64,000 bases of DNA, taken from JARRNE01 sp963824085 (lineage in GTDB: Bacteria > Pseudomonadota > Gammaproteobacteria > Chromatiales > Chromatiaceae). The stretch's first letter is position 1; every line of letters begins with the position of its first letter. Location: contig CAWGNT010000024.1 in assembly GCA_963824085.1 (NCBI GenBank), positions 1 through 64,000 of the forward strand, written 5' to 3'. Shown here in pieces: positions 36,264-45,429 of the stretch. The notes below the pieces were generated by a model that saw nothing but the letters and a program-made list of their open reading frames with translations, was not told the DNA's origin and did not search any database. A program made the position numbers and the translations under genes.

Positions 36264-37952
36264 CTACAGCAGCAGGCGGCGGATGTCTCCGAGCAGCGCG
36301 CCGAGCAGGGCGGTGAAACGCGCCCCCTCTGCACCGTCGACAACCCGATGGTCGTAGGAGAGGGAGAGGGGCAGCATGAGACGCGGAACGAACGCCTTAC
36401 CGTCCCAGACAGGCCGCATCTCCGAGCGGGAGACGCCGAGGATGGCGACCTCGGGCACGTTGACGATCGGCGTGAAGGCGGTCCCGCCTATGCCCCCGAG
36501 GCTGGAGATGGAGAAGCAGCCCCCCTGCATGTCACCGGGCAAGAGCTTGGCGGCACGGGCCTTGACACTGAGCTCCGCCAGCTCGCGCGCAAGGTCGAAT
36601 AGACCCTTCTGATCCACGTCGCGCACCACGGGCACGACCAGGCCGTTCGGCGTGTCGACCGCCACCCCGATATGCGTATAGCGCTTGAGGATCAGGCCTT
36701 CTCCGTCCGGCGCCAGCGACGCCTTGACGTTGGGCATCTGGTCGAGGGCTGCGGCGACTGCCTTCATGAGGAAGGGGAGGAAGGTGAGCTTGACGCCCTG
36801 CTTCTCGGCGACGTCCTTTTGGTCGCGGCGGAACGCTTCGAGATCGGTGATGTCGGCCTCGTCGAACTGGGTGACGTGGGGTACGGTCAGCCAGCACCGG
36901 TGGAGGTGGGCACCGCTCAAGCGTTTGATGCGGGACAGCGGCACCGTCTCTACCGGTCCGAACTTGGAGAAATCGACCTCCGGTGCAGCGGGGAGTGCGA
37001 AGGGGAGTCCCGCCGCTGGTGTCGGGGCGCCCCGCGTCAGGGCATCCTTGATGTAGCCTTGGACGTCGTCCTTGAGAACGCGTCCCTTGGGTCCGCTGCC
37101 CTTTACCCGGGCCAGATCGACCCCTAGCTCGCGGGCGAAGCGGCGCACCCCGGGGCTCGCGTGCGGCTTGCGGCCACGGGCGACGGAGACCAGGTCCTCC
37201 GGTCGCGGCAATACCGGCGCCTGGCGACGCTCCTTCTCCCCCGGCATTCGGCCCGGCGCCTCGGGGTGCGGGGGCGCAGCTGTCGCTTCCGTCTGAGCCT
37301 CGGCTGCAGCCGGTTGCGGCGTGCTGAGCTCCGCCGCAGCGGCGGTGCGTGTCCTCGTCATGGTGAGCAGAAGTGCTCCCTGACTGACCTTGTCCCCCAC
37401 CTGGACATGAACGTTCTGCACCTCGCCCTCGTAGGGCGAGGGGATCTCCATCGTGGCCTTGTCGCTTTCCAGCGTGAGCAGGGATTGGTCCTGGCTAACG
37501 TGGTCCCCCGGGGTAACCAAGATTTCGATCACGGGGATGTCTGCGAAGTCGCCGATGTCCGGCAGCCTGACCTCGACGGTCTCGCCGTCGCTGGGAGCCG
37601 TCGCGGCGATTTGGGCTTCGGCGGGCTGGGATTTCGCCGCGGCGTTGTCCGCGCCCGCCGTTTCCGCCGCGTCCTCAGCCGGATGAGGTGCTTCGGCACT
37701 CGGCTGGCCATTATCCGAGTCCACCGTGAGCAGGATGTCGCCTTCGCTCACCTTGTCCCCGACCTTCACTCGGATCTCCCGCACCAGCCCGCCGAATGGC
37801 GCCGGGATCTCCATGGTGGCTTTGTCGCTCTCCAGGGTGAGCAGGGATTGCTCCGGCTCGATGCGCTCGCCCGGAGCCACCAGGATCTCGATGATCTCGA
37901 CACTGGAGAAGTCCCCGATGTCGGGGAGCCGTACGTCTTTAACGCTTGCCAC
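36264..37952 (-). CDS. aceF: Dihydrolipoamide acetyltransferase (E2 of pyruvate dehydrogenase)
   Basis: E2 carries acetyl groups from AceE to CoA. A GTG start at 37952 has AGGAGG upstream. Two lipoyl domains are visible, each with LTLESDKATMEIP holding the lipoyl lysine (the first at residue 44; the second about 120 residues later), joined by Ala/Pro/Glu-rich linkers. A peripheral subunit-binding domain follows (HASPGVRRFARELGVDLARV). The catalytic domain ends with LSLSYDHRVVDGAEGARFTA, containing the active His and Asp. The total of 562 residues fits a two-lipoyl E2. It lies 30 bp after aceE. Confidence 0.95.
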   Translation of the reverse strand: MASVKDVRLPDIGDFSSVEIIEILVAPGERIEPEQSLLTLESDKATMEIPAPFGGLVREIRVKVGDKVSEGDILLTVDSDNGQPSAEAPHPAEDAAETAGADNAAAKSQPAEAQIAATAPSDGETVEVRLPDIGDFADIPVIEILVTPGDHVSQDQSLLTLESDKATMEIPSPYEGEVQNVHVQVGDKVSQGALLLTMTRTRTAAAAELSTPQPAAAEAQTEATAAPPHPEAPGRMPGEKERRQAPVLPRPEDLVSVARGRKPHASPGVRRFARELGVDLARVKGSGPKGRVLKDDVQGYIKDALTRGAPTPAAGLPFALPAAPEVDFSKFGPVETVPLSRIKRLSGAHLHRCWLTVPHVTQFDEADITDLEAFRRDQKDVAEKQGVKLTFLPFLMKAVAAALDQMPNVKASLAPDGEGLILKRYTHIGVAVDTPNGLVVPVVRDVDQKGLFDLARELAELSVKARAAKLLPGDMQGGCFSISSLGGIGGTAFTPIVNVPEVAILGVSRSEMRPVWDGKAFVPRLMLPLSLSYDHRVVDGAEGARFTALLGALLGDIRRLLL

Positions 37953-37982
37953 GCTCTGTCCTCCTAGCCCCTGTGCCGCCGA

Positions 37983-40649
37983 TCACACCGTCACCGGATT
38001 GGGTTTCTCCGCATCGATGCGGTATTTCGCAATGGCCGAGGCAGGGACGGCCGCGGGGATTTCCCCTTCGTCGGCGAGGGCCTTGAGGGCCGCCACCGCG
38101 ATGTAGAAGCGGTTGACCTCGAAGAACCGGCGGAGCTGGCTGCGCGTATCACTGCGCCCGAAGCCGTCGGTGCCGAGCACGAGATAGCGCCTGGGGACGT
38201 AGGGGCGGATCTGATCTGCGTAGGTGCGGATGTAGTCGGTGGCGGCCACGAAGGGCCCCTCGGTCGCCTCGAGGCTGGTGGCCACATAGCTTCGGCGCGG
38301 TTTCTCCTCGGGATGGAGCGTGTTCCATCGTTCCACCGCGATGCCTTCGCGCCGCAGCTCATTGAAGCTGGTGACGCTCCACACGTCCGCACTCACATCG
38401 AAGTCCTTCTCCAAGAGGTCGGCCGCGGCGAGAGCCTCGCGCAGGATGGCGCCGGCCCCCAGGAGCTGAACGCGCTTTCCTTTTCCGGGGGACTCGCGGA
38501 ATCGGTACATGCCCTTGACGATGCCCTCGCGAGACCCCTCCACCATCGGCGGCTGGAGGTAGTTCTCGTTCATCACCGTGACGTAGTAGAAGCAGCAGGT
38601 CTCTTGCTCCTGATACATCCGGCGCATGCCGTCCTGCACGATCACCGCAAGCTCATAGGCGAAGGCCGGGTCGTAGGAAACGCAATTCGGGATGGCCGAA
38701 GCCACCACGTGGCTGTGTCCGTCCTGGTGCTGCAGTCCTTCCCCTGCCAGTGTGGTCCGCCCCGCGGTACCGCCGACCAGGAAGCCGCGGGAGCGCATGT
38801 CGCCCGCTGCCCAGATCAGGTCTCCGACGCGTTGGAAGCCGAACATCGAGTAATAGAGGTAGAAGGGGATCATGTTCTGGCCGTGGTTCGCGTAAGCCGT
38901 AGCCGCGGCGATCCAGGACGAGACGGCCCCCGCCTCGGTGATGCCTTCCTGCAGGATCTGACCCTTCTTGTCCTCGCGGTAGTACATCACCTGGTCTGCA
39001 TCCACTGGCTCGTACAGCTGACCGACCGACGAGTAGATGCCGAGCTGGCGAAACATGCCCTCCATGCCGAAGGTACGTGCCTCGTCCGGGACGATGGGCA
39101 CCACGTACTTCCCGATCTCCTTGTCGCGGATGATCATGGTGATGAGCCGCACCATGGCCATGGTCGTGGACATCTCCTTGTCGCCGCTTCCCTCGAGCAG
39201 GGCGCTGAATGCCTCCAGCGGCGGCGTCTTCAGCTGCGGCGCATCGAGCCGGCGCGCCGGGAGCGGACCGCCGAGGGCATCGCGCCGCTCCTGCATATAC
39301 CTGAGCTCCGGGCTGTCCGCGGGCGGCTTGTAGAAGGGGGCCGCGCCGATCTGGTCGTCGGAGATCGGGATGTTGAAGCGGTCGCGGAACTGCTTGAGGG
39401 CTGCCTCGCCCATCTTCTTCTGGGAATGGGTGATGTTCATGCCCTCACCCGCGTTGCCCATGCCGTAGCCCTTCACCGTCTTGGCCAGGATGACGGTGGG
39501 CTGACCCTTGTGGCGGGCGGCCGCCGCGTAGGCTGCGTACACCTTGATGGGGTCGTGCCCGCCGCGGTTGAGGCGCCAGATGTCCTCGTCCGTCATGTGG
39601 GCGACCATGTCGGCGAGCTCGGGGTACTTGCCGAAGAAGTGGGCGCGGGTATACGCACCGCCCTTCGCCTTGTACGCCTGGTAGTCGCCGTCCACGCACT
39701 CCTCCATGCGCTTGAGGAGAAGTCCCTTCTTGTCACGGGCCAGCAAGGGGTCCCAGTAGCTGCCCCAGAGAACCTTTATGACATTCCAGCCCGCGCCGCG
39801 AAACACCGCCTCCAGCTCCTGGATGATCTTGCCGTTGCCTCGCACCGGACCGTCCAGCCGCTGCAGGTTGCAGTTCACCACGAAGGTGAGGTTGTCCAGC
39901 CGCTCCCGCGCCGCGAGCGAGATGGCGCCGAGCGACTCCGGCTCGTCCATCTCGCCGTCGCCGAGGAAGGCCCACACCCGTCGGCCCTCCGTGTTCACGA
40001 TGCCGCGGTCGTGGAGATAGCGCATGAACCGTGCCTGATAGATGGCCATGATGGGGCCGAGCCCCATGGACACGGTAGGGAACTGCCAGAAGCTCGGCAT
40101 GAGCCATGGGTGGGGGTAGGACGACAGGCCGTTGCCGTCGACCTCCTGGCGGAAGTTGTAGAGCTGCTCCTCGCTGACCCGTCCCTCGAGGAAGGCCCGC
40201 GCATATACGCCCGGGGCGGAGTGCCCCTGGATGAAGACCAGATCGCCGCCGTGGTCCTTGGACCGGGCATGGAAGAAGTGGTTGTAGCCGACATCGAAGA
40301 GGGTCGCCACGGACGCGAAGCTGGAGATGTGGCCCCCGAGCTCAGAGGACAGGCGGTTAGCCTGTACGACCATGGCCATCGCATTCCAGCGAACGAACGA
40401 GCGGATACGCCGTTCCATCGCGCGGTCGCCGGGAAAGAGGTCTTGCCGGGTAACAGGGATGGTGTTGAGGTACGCGGTGTTCGCGCTGTACGGGAGATAG
40501 GCGCCGGAGCGTCTGGCCTTGTCGATCAGTCGCTCGAGCAGAAAGTGGGCGCGCTCGATGCCCTCGTTCTCCAGCACGGCCTCTAGGGCATCGAGCCATT
40601 CCTGCGTCTCTTGAGGGTCGATGTCGGGCTTGTTGTTCATGGTCGTCAC
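37983..40649 (-). CDS. aceE: Pyruvate dehydrogenase E1 component, homodimeric type
   Basis: E1 decarboxylates pyruvate with thiamine diphosphate. The 888-residue length matches gammaproteobacterial AceE (887 in E. coli). Motifs include HISSFASVATLFDVGYNHFF, FIQGHSAPGVYARAFLEGRV, FLGDGEMDEPESLGAI (the GDG motif for ThDP-Mg, with the distal NCNLQRLDGPVRGN), and GFGRSDTRSQLRRFFEVNRF at the C-terminus. The first codon at 40649 is GTG; ATG 40640 is an equally good start. First gene of the operon, divergent from a lipoprotein gene across about 240 bp with no other visible gene. Confidence 0.96.
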   Translation of the reverse strand: MTTMNNKPDIDPQETQEWLDALEAVLENEGIERAHFLLERLIDKARRSGAYLPYSANTAYLNTIPVTRQDLFPGDRAMERRIRSFVRWNAMAMVVQANRLSSELGGHISSFASVATLFDVGYNHFFHARSKDHGGDLVFIQGHSAPGVYARAFLEGRVSEEQLYNFRQEVDGNGLSSYPHPWLMPSFWQFPTVSMGLGPIMAIYQARFMRYLHDRGIVNTEGRRVWAFLGDGEMDEPESLGAISLAARERLDNLTFVVNCNLQRLDGPVRGNGKIIQELEAVFRGAGWNVIKVLWGSYWDPLLARDKKGLLLKRMEECVDGDYQAYKAKGGAYTRAHFFGKYPELADMVAHMTDEDIWRLNRGGHDPIKVYAAYAAAARHKGQPTVILAKTVKGYGMGNAGEGMNITHSQKKMGEAALKQFRDRFNIPISDDQIGAAPFYKPPADSPELRYMQERRDALGGPLPARRLDAPQLKTPPLEAFSALLEGSGDKEMSTTMAMVRLITMIIRDKEIGKYVVPIVPDEARTFGMEGMFRQLGIYSSVGQLYEPVDADQVMYYREDKKGQILQEGITEAGAVSSWIAAATAYANHGQNMIPFYLYYSMFGFQRVGDLIWAAGDMRSRGFLVGGTAGRTTLAGEGLQHQDGHSHVVASAIPNCVSYDPAFAYELAVIVQDGMRRMYQEQETCCFYYVTVMNENYLQPPMVEGSREGIVKGMYRFRESPGKGKRVQLLGAGAILREALAAADLLEKDFDVSADVWSVTSFNELRREGIAVERWNTLHPEEKPRRSYVATSLEATEGPFVAATDYIRTYADQIRPYVPRRYLVLGTDGFGRSDTRSQLRRFFEVNRFYIAVAALKALADEGEIPAAVPASAIAKYRIDAEKPNPVTV

Positions 40650-40888
40650 CGAGGCAGAATCAGGTGCGGTCGTCGGGGTGCGCGGTCGATGGGTCGGGAC
40701 TATACCAGGGACGGGGGAGGCTCAGATATCGCGGTTGGCGGTCAACCGTTCGGATCGACCCCGCCGCGGTATCCTCAGCCGAGATTCGGCGCGGGTCACA
40801 GTTTGCGCGTAAAGCCTGTGGTAGAAGAGGCCCTATTTTGCGGCGCAGTGGCCGAGCTGGCAGAGACACCCCGACAAAAGAGGTGAAG

Positions 40889-41521
40889 ATGAAAGGTACG
40901 CTTCCCGTTTTTTCGCTGTCCCTGAGCTTCCTGCTCGGGGGTTGCTGCATGCAAGTAAAACCGAACGAAGTCGACCGCTTCGAGCTGTCCGAATTCAGGC
41001 CAGGGCCCTGGTGCGGGATCTTTTCCGGCTACGGGACGACGGCCGAGCCGGAGCGTGCTCACGCGCTCTATTCGCCGGTCTCTCCCTTCGAGTTTGGCGA
41101 GATCCTTTGTGAGAATCGCAGGCTTGAGGACTACGCATCCTGCGTAAATCGTGTCGTCGATTACTATCGGGCCTCCAGGGAGGATCCGGCGGCCCAAGGC
41201 AGCTCTAACTCCGGTCCCTTTGCGGCAGTGATCGATGGCAAGCTGTATTTTGGGTCGTATCGCTCGGACCCGTTCAGTGGGTACTTCCGGATCTCCAACG
41301 ATGCCACCAGCTGCAGCGGTTCTTATAACGCCTTCCTTGGATCCAAGGATGCCGTTTTCGCGGTCAGGTGTGATGACGGTAGGACAGGGAGCGCCGAGAT
41401 CGTCCGCGACCGAGAGGGACGAAGCGGGATCGGCTATATCTCCATGGCGGACGGTACGAGAGGCAAGATCGTTTTTGGGCAGCCGGCCACAAGCCCGCCC
41501 GGAGCCGCCCAGATACCGTAG
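40889..41521 (+). CDS. Uncharacterised lipoprotein
   Basis: A 210-residue protein starting at ATG 40889, with AGAGGTGA four bases upstream. The N-terminus MKGTLPVFSLSLSFLLGGCC is a lipoprotein signal (lipobox LGGC). The mature part is Cys-containing: WCGIFSGYGTTAEPERAHAL, FGEILCENRRLEDYASCVNR and FAVRCDDGRTGSAEIVRDRE. It has repeated beta-strand-like segments and no enzyme motif I recognise. An in-frame ATG at 40664 would add 75 non-native residues. It is a stand-alone gene between aceE and the convergent sufE-iscA, followed by a strong nested hairpin at 41591. Confidence 0.75.
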   Translation: MKGTLPVFSLSLSFLLGGCCMQVKPNEVDRFELSEFRPGPWCGIFSGYGTTAEPERAHALYSPVSPFEFGEILCENRRLEDYASCVNRVVDYYRASREDPAAQGSSNSGPFAAVIDGKLYFGSYRSDPFSGYFRISNDATSCSGSYNAFLGSKDAVFAVRCDDGRTGSAEIVRDREGRSGIGYISMADGTRGKIVFGQPATSPPGAAQIP

Positions 41522-41590
41522 AGGGGTCGCCCCTTCGGGGGAAGAAAGATACCCAGCTCACGCGATCTTTTCCCTTTTCGTCCCAAGGGT

Positions 41591-41682
41591 CGGGTTGCGC
41601 CCGGCGGGGGTGTCGGCCGCAGGCAGGCGGCCGTCAAGCCTTCACTGAGTAATCCATGGCGCCCCCGGCGGGCGCAACCCGG
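41591..41682. repeat. Nested long palindrome between convergent genes
   Basis: The arm CGGGTTGCGCCCGGCGGGGG (41591-41610) pairs with CCCCCGGCGGGCGCAACCCG (41662-41681) at 19 of 20 positions. Within the 51-base loop, CGGCCGC (41614-41620) pairs with GCGGCCG (41627-41633). It lies between the lipoprotein gene and sufE, which converge on it, so a bidirectional terminator or a mobile palindrome is possible. It has no T-run. Confidence 0.7.
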
Positions 41683-41731
41683 CCCCGGGATAACTCAAAT
41701 ACAAGCGAATAGATTAGGTCGAAACCTGCCG

Positions 41732-42151
41732 TCAGCCGGCGAGGATGCGTGCCTGTCCTTTCATCTGGTCCACGATGGCGTAGACACCCACGTGGCGATT
41801 CGGGCTCAGGTGCTCCTCCAGATGCAGTCCCTCGAACAACTCGTCCACGTCCAGCGCGTCGATCTCCCGAGGCGTCTTTCCCGAGAACAGCTGGATCAAA
41901 AGGGCGACGACCCCCTTGATGATCGCCGTGTCACAGTCGCCCGTGTAGCTGAGGTGCCGAGCATCCGGATCTACGTGAGCAGCCGTGTGCACCGTGCTCA
42001 TGCACTGCTTCACCCGATTCTGTTCATGCTTTTCGGCGGCTGGCATGGGAGCTAGGTTCTCGCCAAGCTCCACTAAGTATTGGTAGCGCTGATCCCAGTC
42101 GCCCAAAAGCTCGAAAGTATCGATGATTTCTTGGATCTCGGCGGTAGGCAT
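41732..42151 (-). CDS. sufE: Cysteine desulfuration protein SufE
   Basis: SufE accepts sulfur from a cysteine desulfurase (SufS) for Fe-S cluster assembly. From ATG 42151, MPTAEIQEIIDTFELLGDWD is the family N-terminus; the catalytic Cys is in NRVKQCMSTVH, and the later DCDTAIIKGVVALLIQLFSG and FEGLHLEEHLSPNR are conserved. At 139 residues the length is normal. The start lies just after the iscA stop, on the same strand, so the two are likely co-transcribed. No sufS, sufBCD or iscS is in view. Confidence 0.93.
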   Translation of the reverse strand: MPTAEIQEIIDTFELLGDWDQRYQYLVELGENLAPMPAAEKHEQNRVKQCMSTVHTAAHVDPDARHLSYTGDCDTAIIKGVVALLIQLFSGKTPREIDALDVDELFEGLHLEEHLSPNRHVGVYAIVDQMKGQARILAG

Positions 42152-42156
42152 CGTGC

Positions 42157-42483
42157 TTAGACGCCGAACGACTCGCCGCAACCACAGGTGTTCTTGACAT
42201 TGGGATTGCGGAACTCGAATCCTTGGTTGAGTAGGCTTTCGCGGATGAAATCGACCTCCATACCGTCGATCCTCGCCAGGCTGAGCTTGTCCACCACGAC
42301 CTTCACGCCGTGGCTCTCGAACACCTCGTCCTCACTGTCTATCTCGTCCGCGTAGTCCACTTCATAGGCGAAACCGGAGCATCCCGACTTCTTGGTGCCA
42401 ATACGAAGGCCCATCCCGTGGCCCCGTTTCGTGAGCATCTTGGCGACGTGCTCTGCCGCTGCGTTCGTGAGGGTCACCGCCAT
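42157..42483 (-). CDS. iscA: A-type iron-sulfur carrier IscA
   Basis: A 108-residue Fe-S carrier starting at ATG 42483. The three conserved cysteines are in TKKSGCSGFAYEVDY and the terminal NTCGCGESFGV. The C-terminal CGCGESF matches IscA rather than ErpA (CGCGSSF). Position next to sufE suggests a small Fe-S maintenance operon rather than a full isc locus, since iscR, iscS, iscU, hscBA and fdx are not adjacent. A GTG or ATG farther upstream (42507) would add eight residues and is unlikely. Confidence 0.93.
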   Translation of the reverse strand: MAVTLTNAAAEHVAKMLTKRGHGMGLRIGTKKSGCSGFAYEVDYADEIDSEDEVFESHGVKVVVDKLSLARIDGMEVDFIRESLLNQGFEFRNPNVKNTCGCGESFGV

Positions 42484-42556
42484 GGTCCCGAACCTCGTTT
42501 GCCTCAAAGTCTAGTTGTCCGGAGAGATGGAACCACCCGCACCGTTTTCAAGCCAG

Positions 42557-43219
42557 TCAATGCCGGTTTTCCGCCGTCTGCATGCTGGATGCGGACGACA
42601 TATCCATCAATGCCCGCATCAGGTCCGCCCGTTGTGCGAGGTCGATCGTTTCAATCAAGGCCTGTTTGTCATTCGGCTCCAAGGGCAGGTGGGCGCACAG
42701 CAGATTGACCAGGTCCGCGTCGCCCATCTCCTTCACATCGTCCCACGGGACCTCGACGTTGCGCAGCCCGGCATAGGCGCGCAACGATGTGAGGAAGGGC
42801 TCACGGTTGGGCATGCGGGATTCGTCCTCGTGATAGTCGATGGCGAAGCGCTCCCAGCTCGCCCGCATCCGCCGGTATCCTCGCCGGGGGTCCAGCTCAC
42901 TACGCGTCTCAAAGCGGCACACGCCCGTGAGCACCATCACGACGCGACCGTCGGTGGTCTCGCTGTAGGATGTGATACGCCCTGCGCAGCCGATCTTGTG
43001 GACATCTGGGTCCTCATCGAAGGGCGCCTCGGTGACGGGCTGGAGCATGCCGATGAGGTGGTCGCCGGCGAGCGCATCGAACACCATGTTTAGGTAACGC
43101 GGCTCGAAGACGTTGAGGGGCAGCTGGACGCCCGGCATGACCACGGCTCCGACAAGCGGAAAAATGGGGAGCTCCGTCGGAAGATCCGAGAACTTAGGGA
43201 AAAACGGATTACGGGTCAT
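42557..43219 (-). CDS. Lon N-terminal (substrate-binding) domain protein
   Basis: From ATG 43219 (GGAGAG upstream), a 220-residue protein: ELPIFPLVGAVVMPGVQLPL, NVFEPRYLNMVFDALAGDHL, and IGCAGRITSYSETTDGRVVM are the hallmark of the Lon N-domain. It has no AAA+ or protease part. Proteins of this type are widespread and their role is poorly known; they may recognise unfolded or specific substrates. It is upstream of iscA on the same strand, 74 bp away. The 900 bp beyond it (43220-44136) contain a hairpin (GCGGTCTGGCC facing GGCCGGACCGC near 43572) and no convincing gene. Confidence 0.88.
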   Translation of the reverse strand: MTRNPFFPKFSDLPTELPIFPLVGAVVMPGVQLPLNVFEPRYLNMVFDALAGDHLIGMLQPVTEAPFDEDPDVHKIGCAGRITSYSETTDGRVVMVLTGVCRFETRSELDPRRGYRRMRASWERFAIDYHEDESRMPNREPFLTSLRAYAGLRNVEVPWDDVKEMGDADLVNLLCAHLPLEPNDKQALIETIDLAQRADLMRALMDMSSASSMQTAENRH

Positions 43220-44136
43220 TGATCTCTCCGGCTGGGGTGCGAACAGCCTCATGCGATCTGGCTACGGGAGTACCCGCAGATTGGCTTGAGTGCCACCTCA
43301 TGAGGCTTCCGGCCGCGCGTAACGAATGCCTTCCCGCCTAAATGGGGTGCGTGGGGCCGGTTCCCAGGGCAGCTGCCGTGATAAGGACCTGTACGGGCAG
43401 GCGGAGGATGCCTGTTGCGAGCCGATGGAGTTTGCCGCACTGGGCGCGAGCCTCGCGCGCACCGGTGCGGATACGGACATACGACGCCTCGACCGGACGG
43501 AGCAAGGAGCAGAGCTGGCTGCGGTAAGGCAGAGCCGCAAGCTGCGCCTGGAGTCGCGGCTGTGAAATGATGCGCGGTCTGGCCGTCGGCCGGACCGCGT
43601 ATCCGGGCCGTCGATCATCACAGCGTGTCGCCGGCCCGGATCGCTTGCGCTGGTAAAGCCCCGGCGAAATCCGGGCAACTACACGATACTCGTCTCGGTG
43701 GCCGGGTTTCCCGGGTTGGGGTACGGGCTTCGGGGGACGCCGTGAATACGTCCAGTTAGCTTGACGGCAGCGTCCCTTCTGCCGACACCCCTTTCCCCGC
43801 AACCCAACCACTCGGGCGAGAGCCGAGAATATGCGGCCGACAGGGGCGGCGTCGTTACCAGCACTTTGGTGCCGCTCCACTGGTTCCGCAAGCGCCGCGG
43901 GCGGCCGCAGTCCTCTTCGCCCGTAGCCCAAGGCGACGACGACTTCCGGTGGAGCGTACTTGATGACGCACACCACTCACCGTGTCTTGATGCGGCCGTG
44001 CGTTTCCGCGCTCTGCGCTGGAAATGCCGGTCTGCGGCCGCATCTCCGTGACGAATCGCGCCAGGATATCCATTGAGTCCGGACGCGGTATGCCGACGTC
44101 CTGATCAAGCACCACGCGGAGAAAAGGAGGGCCACC

Positions 44137-45429
44137 ATGCAGGGACTCGGGCGAGCCGAGGAAACGGCCGATCTGTTCAGGGAAGACGCGTTCGCGGATT
44201 ACCGTCGGGTCAGGGCGTTCAGCGAAGCGCTTTGCAGCACCTTGGCGACGGAGGATTTCGTCGTCCAGACGGCGGTCGAGACCAGCCCGCCCAAGTGGCA
44301 TCTGGCACACGTCTCCTGGTTCTTCGAGACCTTCCTGCTGTTGCCTTTCCAGCCTGGATACCGTCTGTTCCATCCGGATTTCGACTACCTGTTCAATTCC
44401 TATTACGAGCAGCTGGCCAGTGGCTACTGGCCGCGCCCCAAACGGGGGCTGCTGGCTCGCCCGACGGTGGAGGAGGTTTATGCCTATCGCCACCACGTGG
44501 ACGCGGCGATGCTCGAGCTCATCGCGGACTGTCCCGGTCGGGATTGGCCCGCAGTCGATGCGAGGCTGCGCATCGGCCTGAACCACGAGCAGCAGCACCA
44601 GGAGCTTCTGGTTACCGACGTCAAGCACAACTTCGCCATTAATCCGCTGCGTCCCGCCTACCGTGACGACCTGCCGCAGGCGGTCATCTGCGAGCCGGAC
44701 AGACTGACCTTCACGACATGCCACGGGGGTGTGACGCAGATAGGCGCGGGCGGCCAGGGGTTCGCATACGACAATGAGGGGCCCGCCCATCGAGTCTACC
44801 TGCAACCCTATCGGCTCGCGGACCGCCTGGTGACCAATTCCGAGTTCTTGGGGTTCATGGAGGACGGGGGTTACGGCCAACCCGGTCTGTGGCTCTCGGA
44901 CGGGTGGCAGACCAGCCGCCGTGAGGGCTGGCGGGCTCCGCTCTATTGGGAGCAGGTCGACGGCGTGTGGTATGAGATGACGCTGGGCGGGCTTCGTGCC
45001 CTCAACCCGGCGCAGCCCGTGACTCATGTGAGCTACTACGAGGCCGACGCCTTCGCAGCCTGGGCCGGGCGGCGGCTTCCAACGGAAGCCGAGTGGGAGC
45101 ACGCCGCCGACCGGACGCCGGTGACGGGCAATCTGGTGGAGTCGGGCTATCTTCACCCCCGCCCTGCGCCCTCAGGGGCGGGTCTCAGGCAGCTCTACGG
45201 CGACGTCTGGGAGTGGACCCGCTCGGCCTACCTGGCCTACCCAGGTTACCGACCGCCGGAGGGCGCCCTCGGCGAGTACAACGGAAAGTTCATGTGCAAC
45301 CAGATGGTACTGCGCGGCGGCTCCTGCGCCACGTCGGCGGACCACCTGCGACCGAGCTACCGCAATTTCTTCTATCCGCACGAGCGCTGGCAATTCATGG
45401 GATTTCGGCTCGCGGAGGATGCCACATGA
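44137..45429 (+). CDS. egtB: Hercynine sulfoxide synthase-like EgtB (ergothioneine biosynthesis)
   Basis: EgtB is a non-heme iron enzyme that joins hercynine to a sulfur donor. The 430-residue protein has an N-terminal DinB-like domain with the iron-binding histidines: WHLAHVSWFFETF and GLNHEQQHQELLVTDVKHN (the HxxxH motif). The C-terminal FGE-sulfatase domain shows FAYDNEGPAHRVYLQPYRLA, LPTEAEWEHAA, LYGDVWEWTRSAYLAYPGY and LRGGSCATSADHLRPSYRNF. The start at ATG 44137 has AAGGAGG six bases upstream. It overlaps egtD by 4 nt (ATGA), so the pair is an operon. egtC and egtE are absent here. Confidence 0.95.
   Translation: MQGLGRAEETADLFREDAFADYRRVRAFSEALCSTLATEDFVVQTAVETSPPKWHLAHVSWFFETFLLLPFQPGYRLFHPDFDYLFNSYYEQLASGYWPRPKRGLLARPTVEEVYAYRHHVDAAMLELIADCPGRDWPAVDARLRIGLNHEQQHQELLVTDVKHNFAINPLRPAYRDDLPQAVICEPDRLTFTTCHGGVTQIGAGGQGFAYDNEGPAHRVYLQPYRLADRLVTNSEFLGFMEDGGYGQPGLWLSDGWQTSRREGWRAPLYWEQVDGVWYEMTLGGLRALNPAQPVTHVSYYEADAFAAWAGRRLPTEAEWEHAADRTPVTGNLVESGYLHPRPAPSGAGLRQLYGDVWEWTRSAYLAYPGYRPPEGALGEYNGKFMCNQMVLRGGSCATSADHLRPSYRNFFYPHERWQFMGFRLAEDAT

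Noticed and set aside
38313..40586. A 757-codon plus-strand frame over aceE
   Set aside because: Antisense shadow of a strongly conserved gene.
43326..43565. A 79-codon plus-strand frame ending ELAAVRQSRKLRLESRL
   Set aside because: No ribosome-binding site or family; could be chance in GC-rich DNA or a small remnant.
43855..45156. A 433-codon minus-strand frame that includes FLRVVLDQDVGIPRPDSMDI near 44100
   Set aside because: Most of it is antisense to egtB. The short stretch outside egtB looks faintly protein-like but shows no recognised family.
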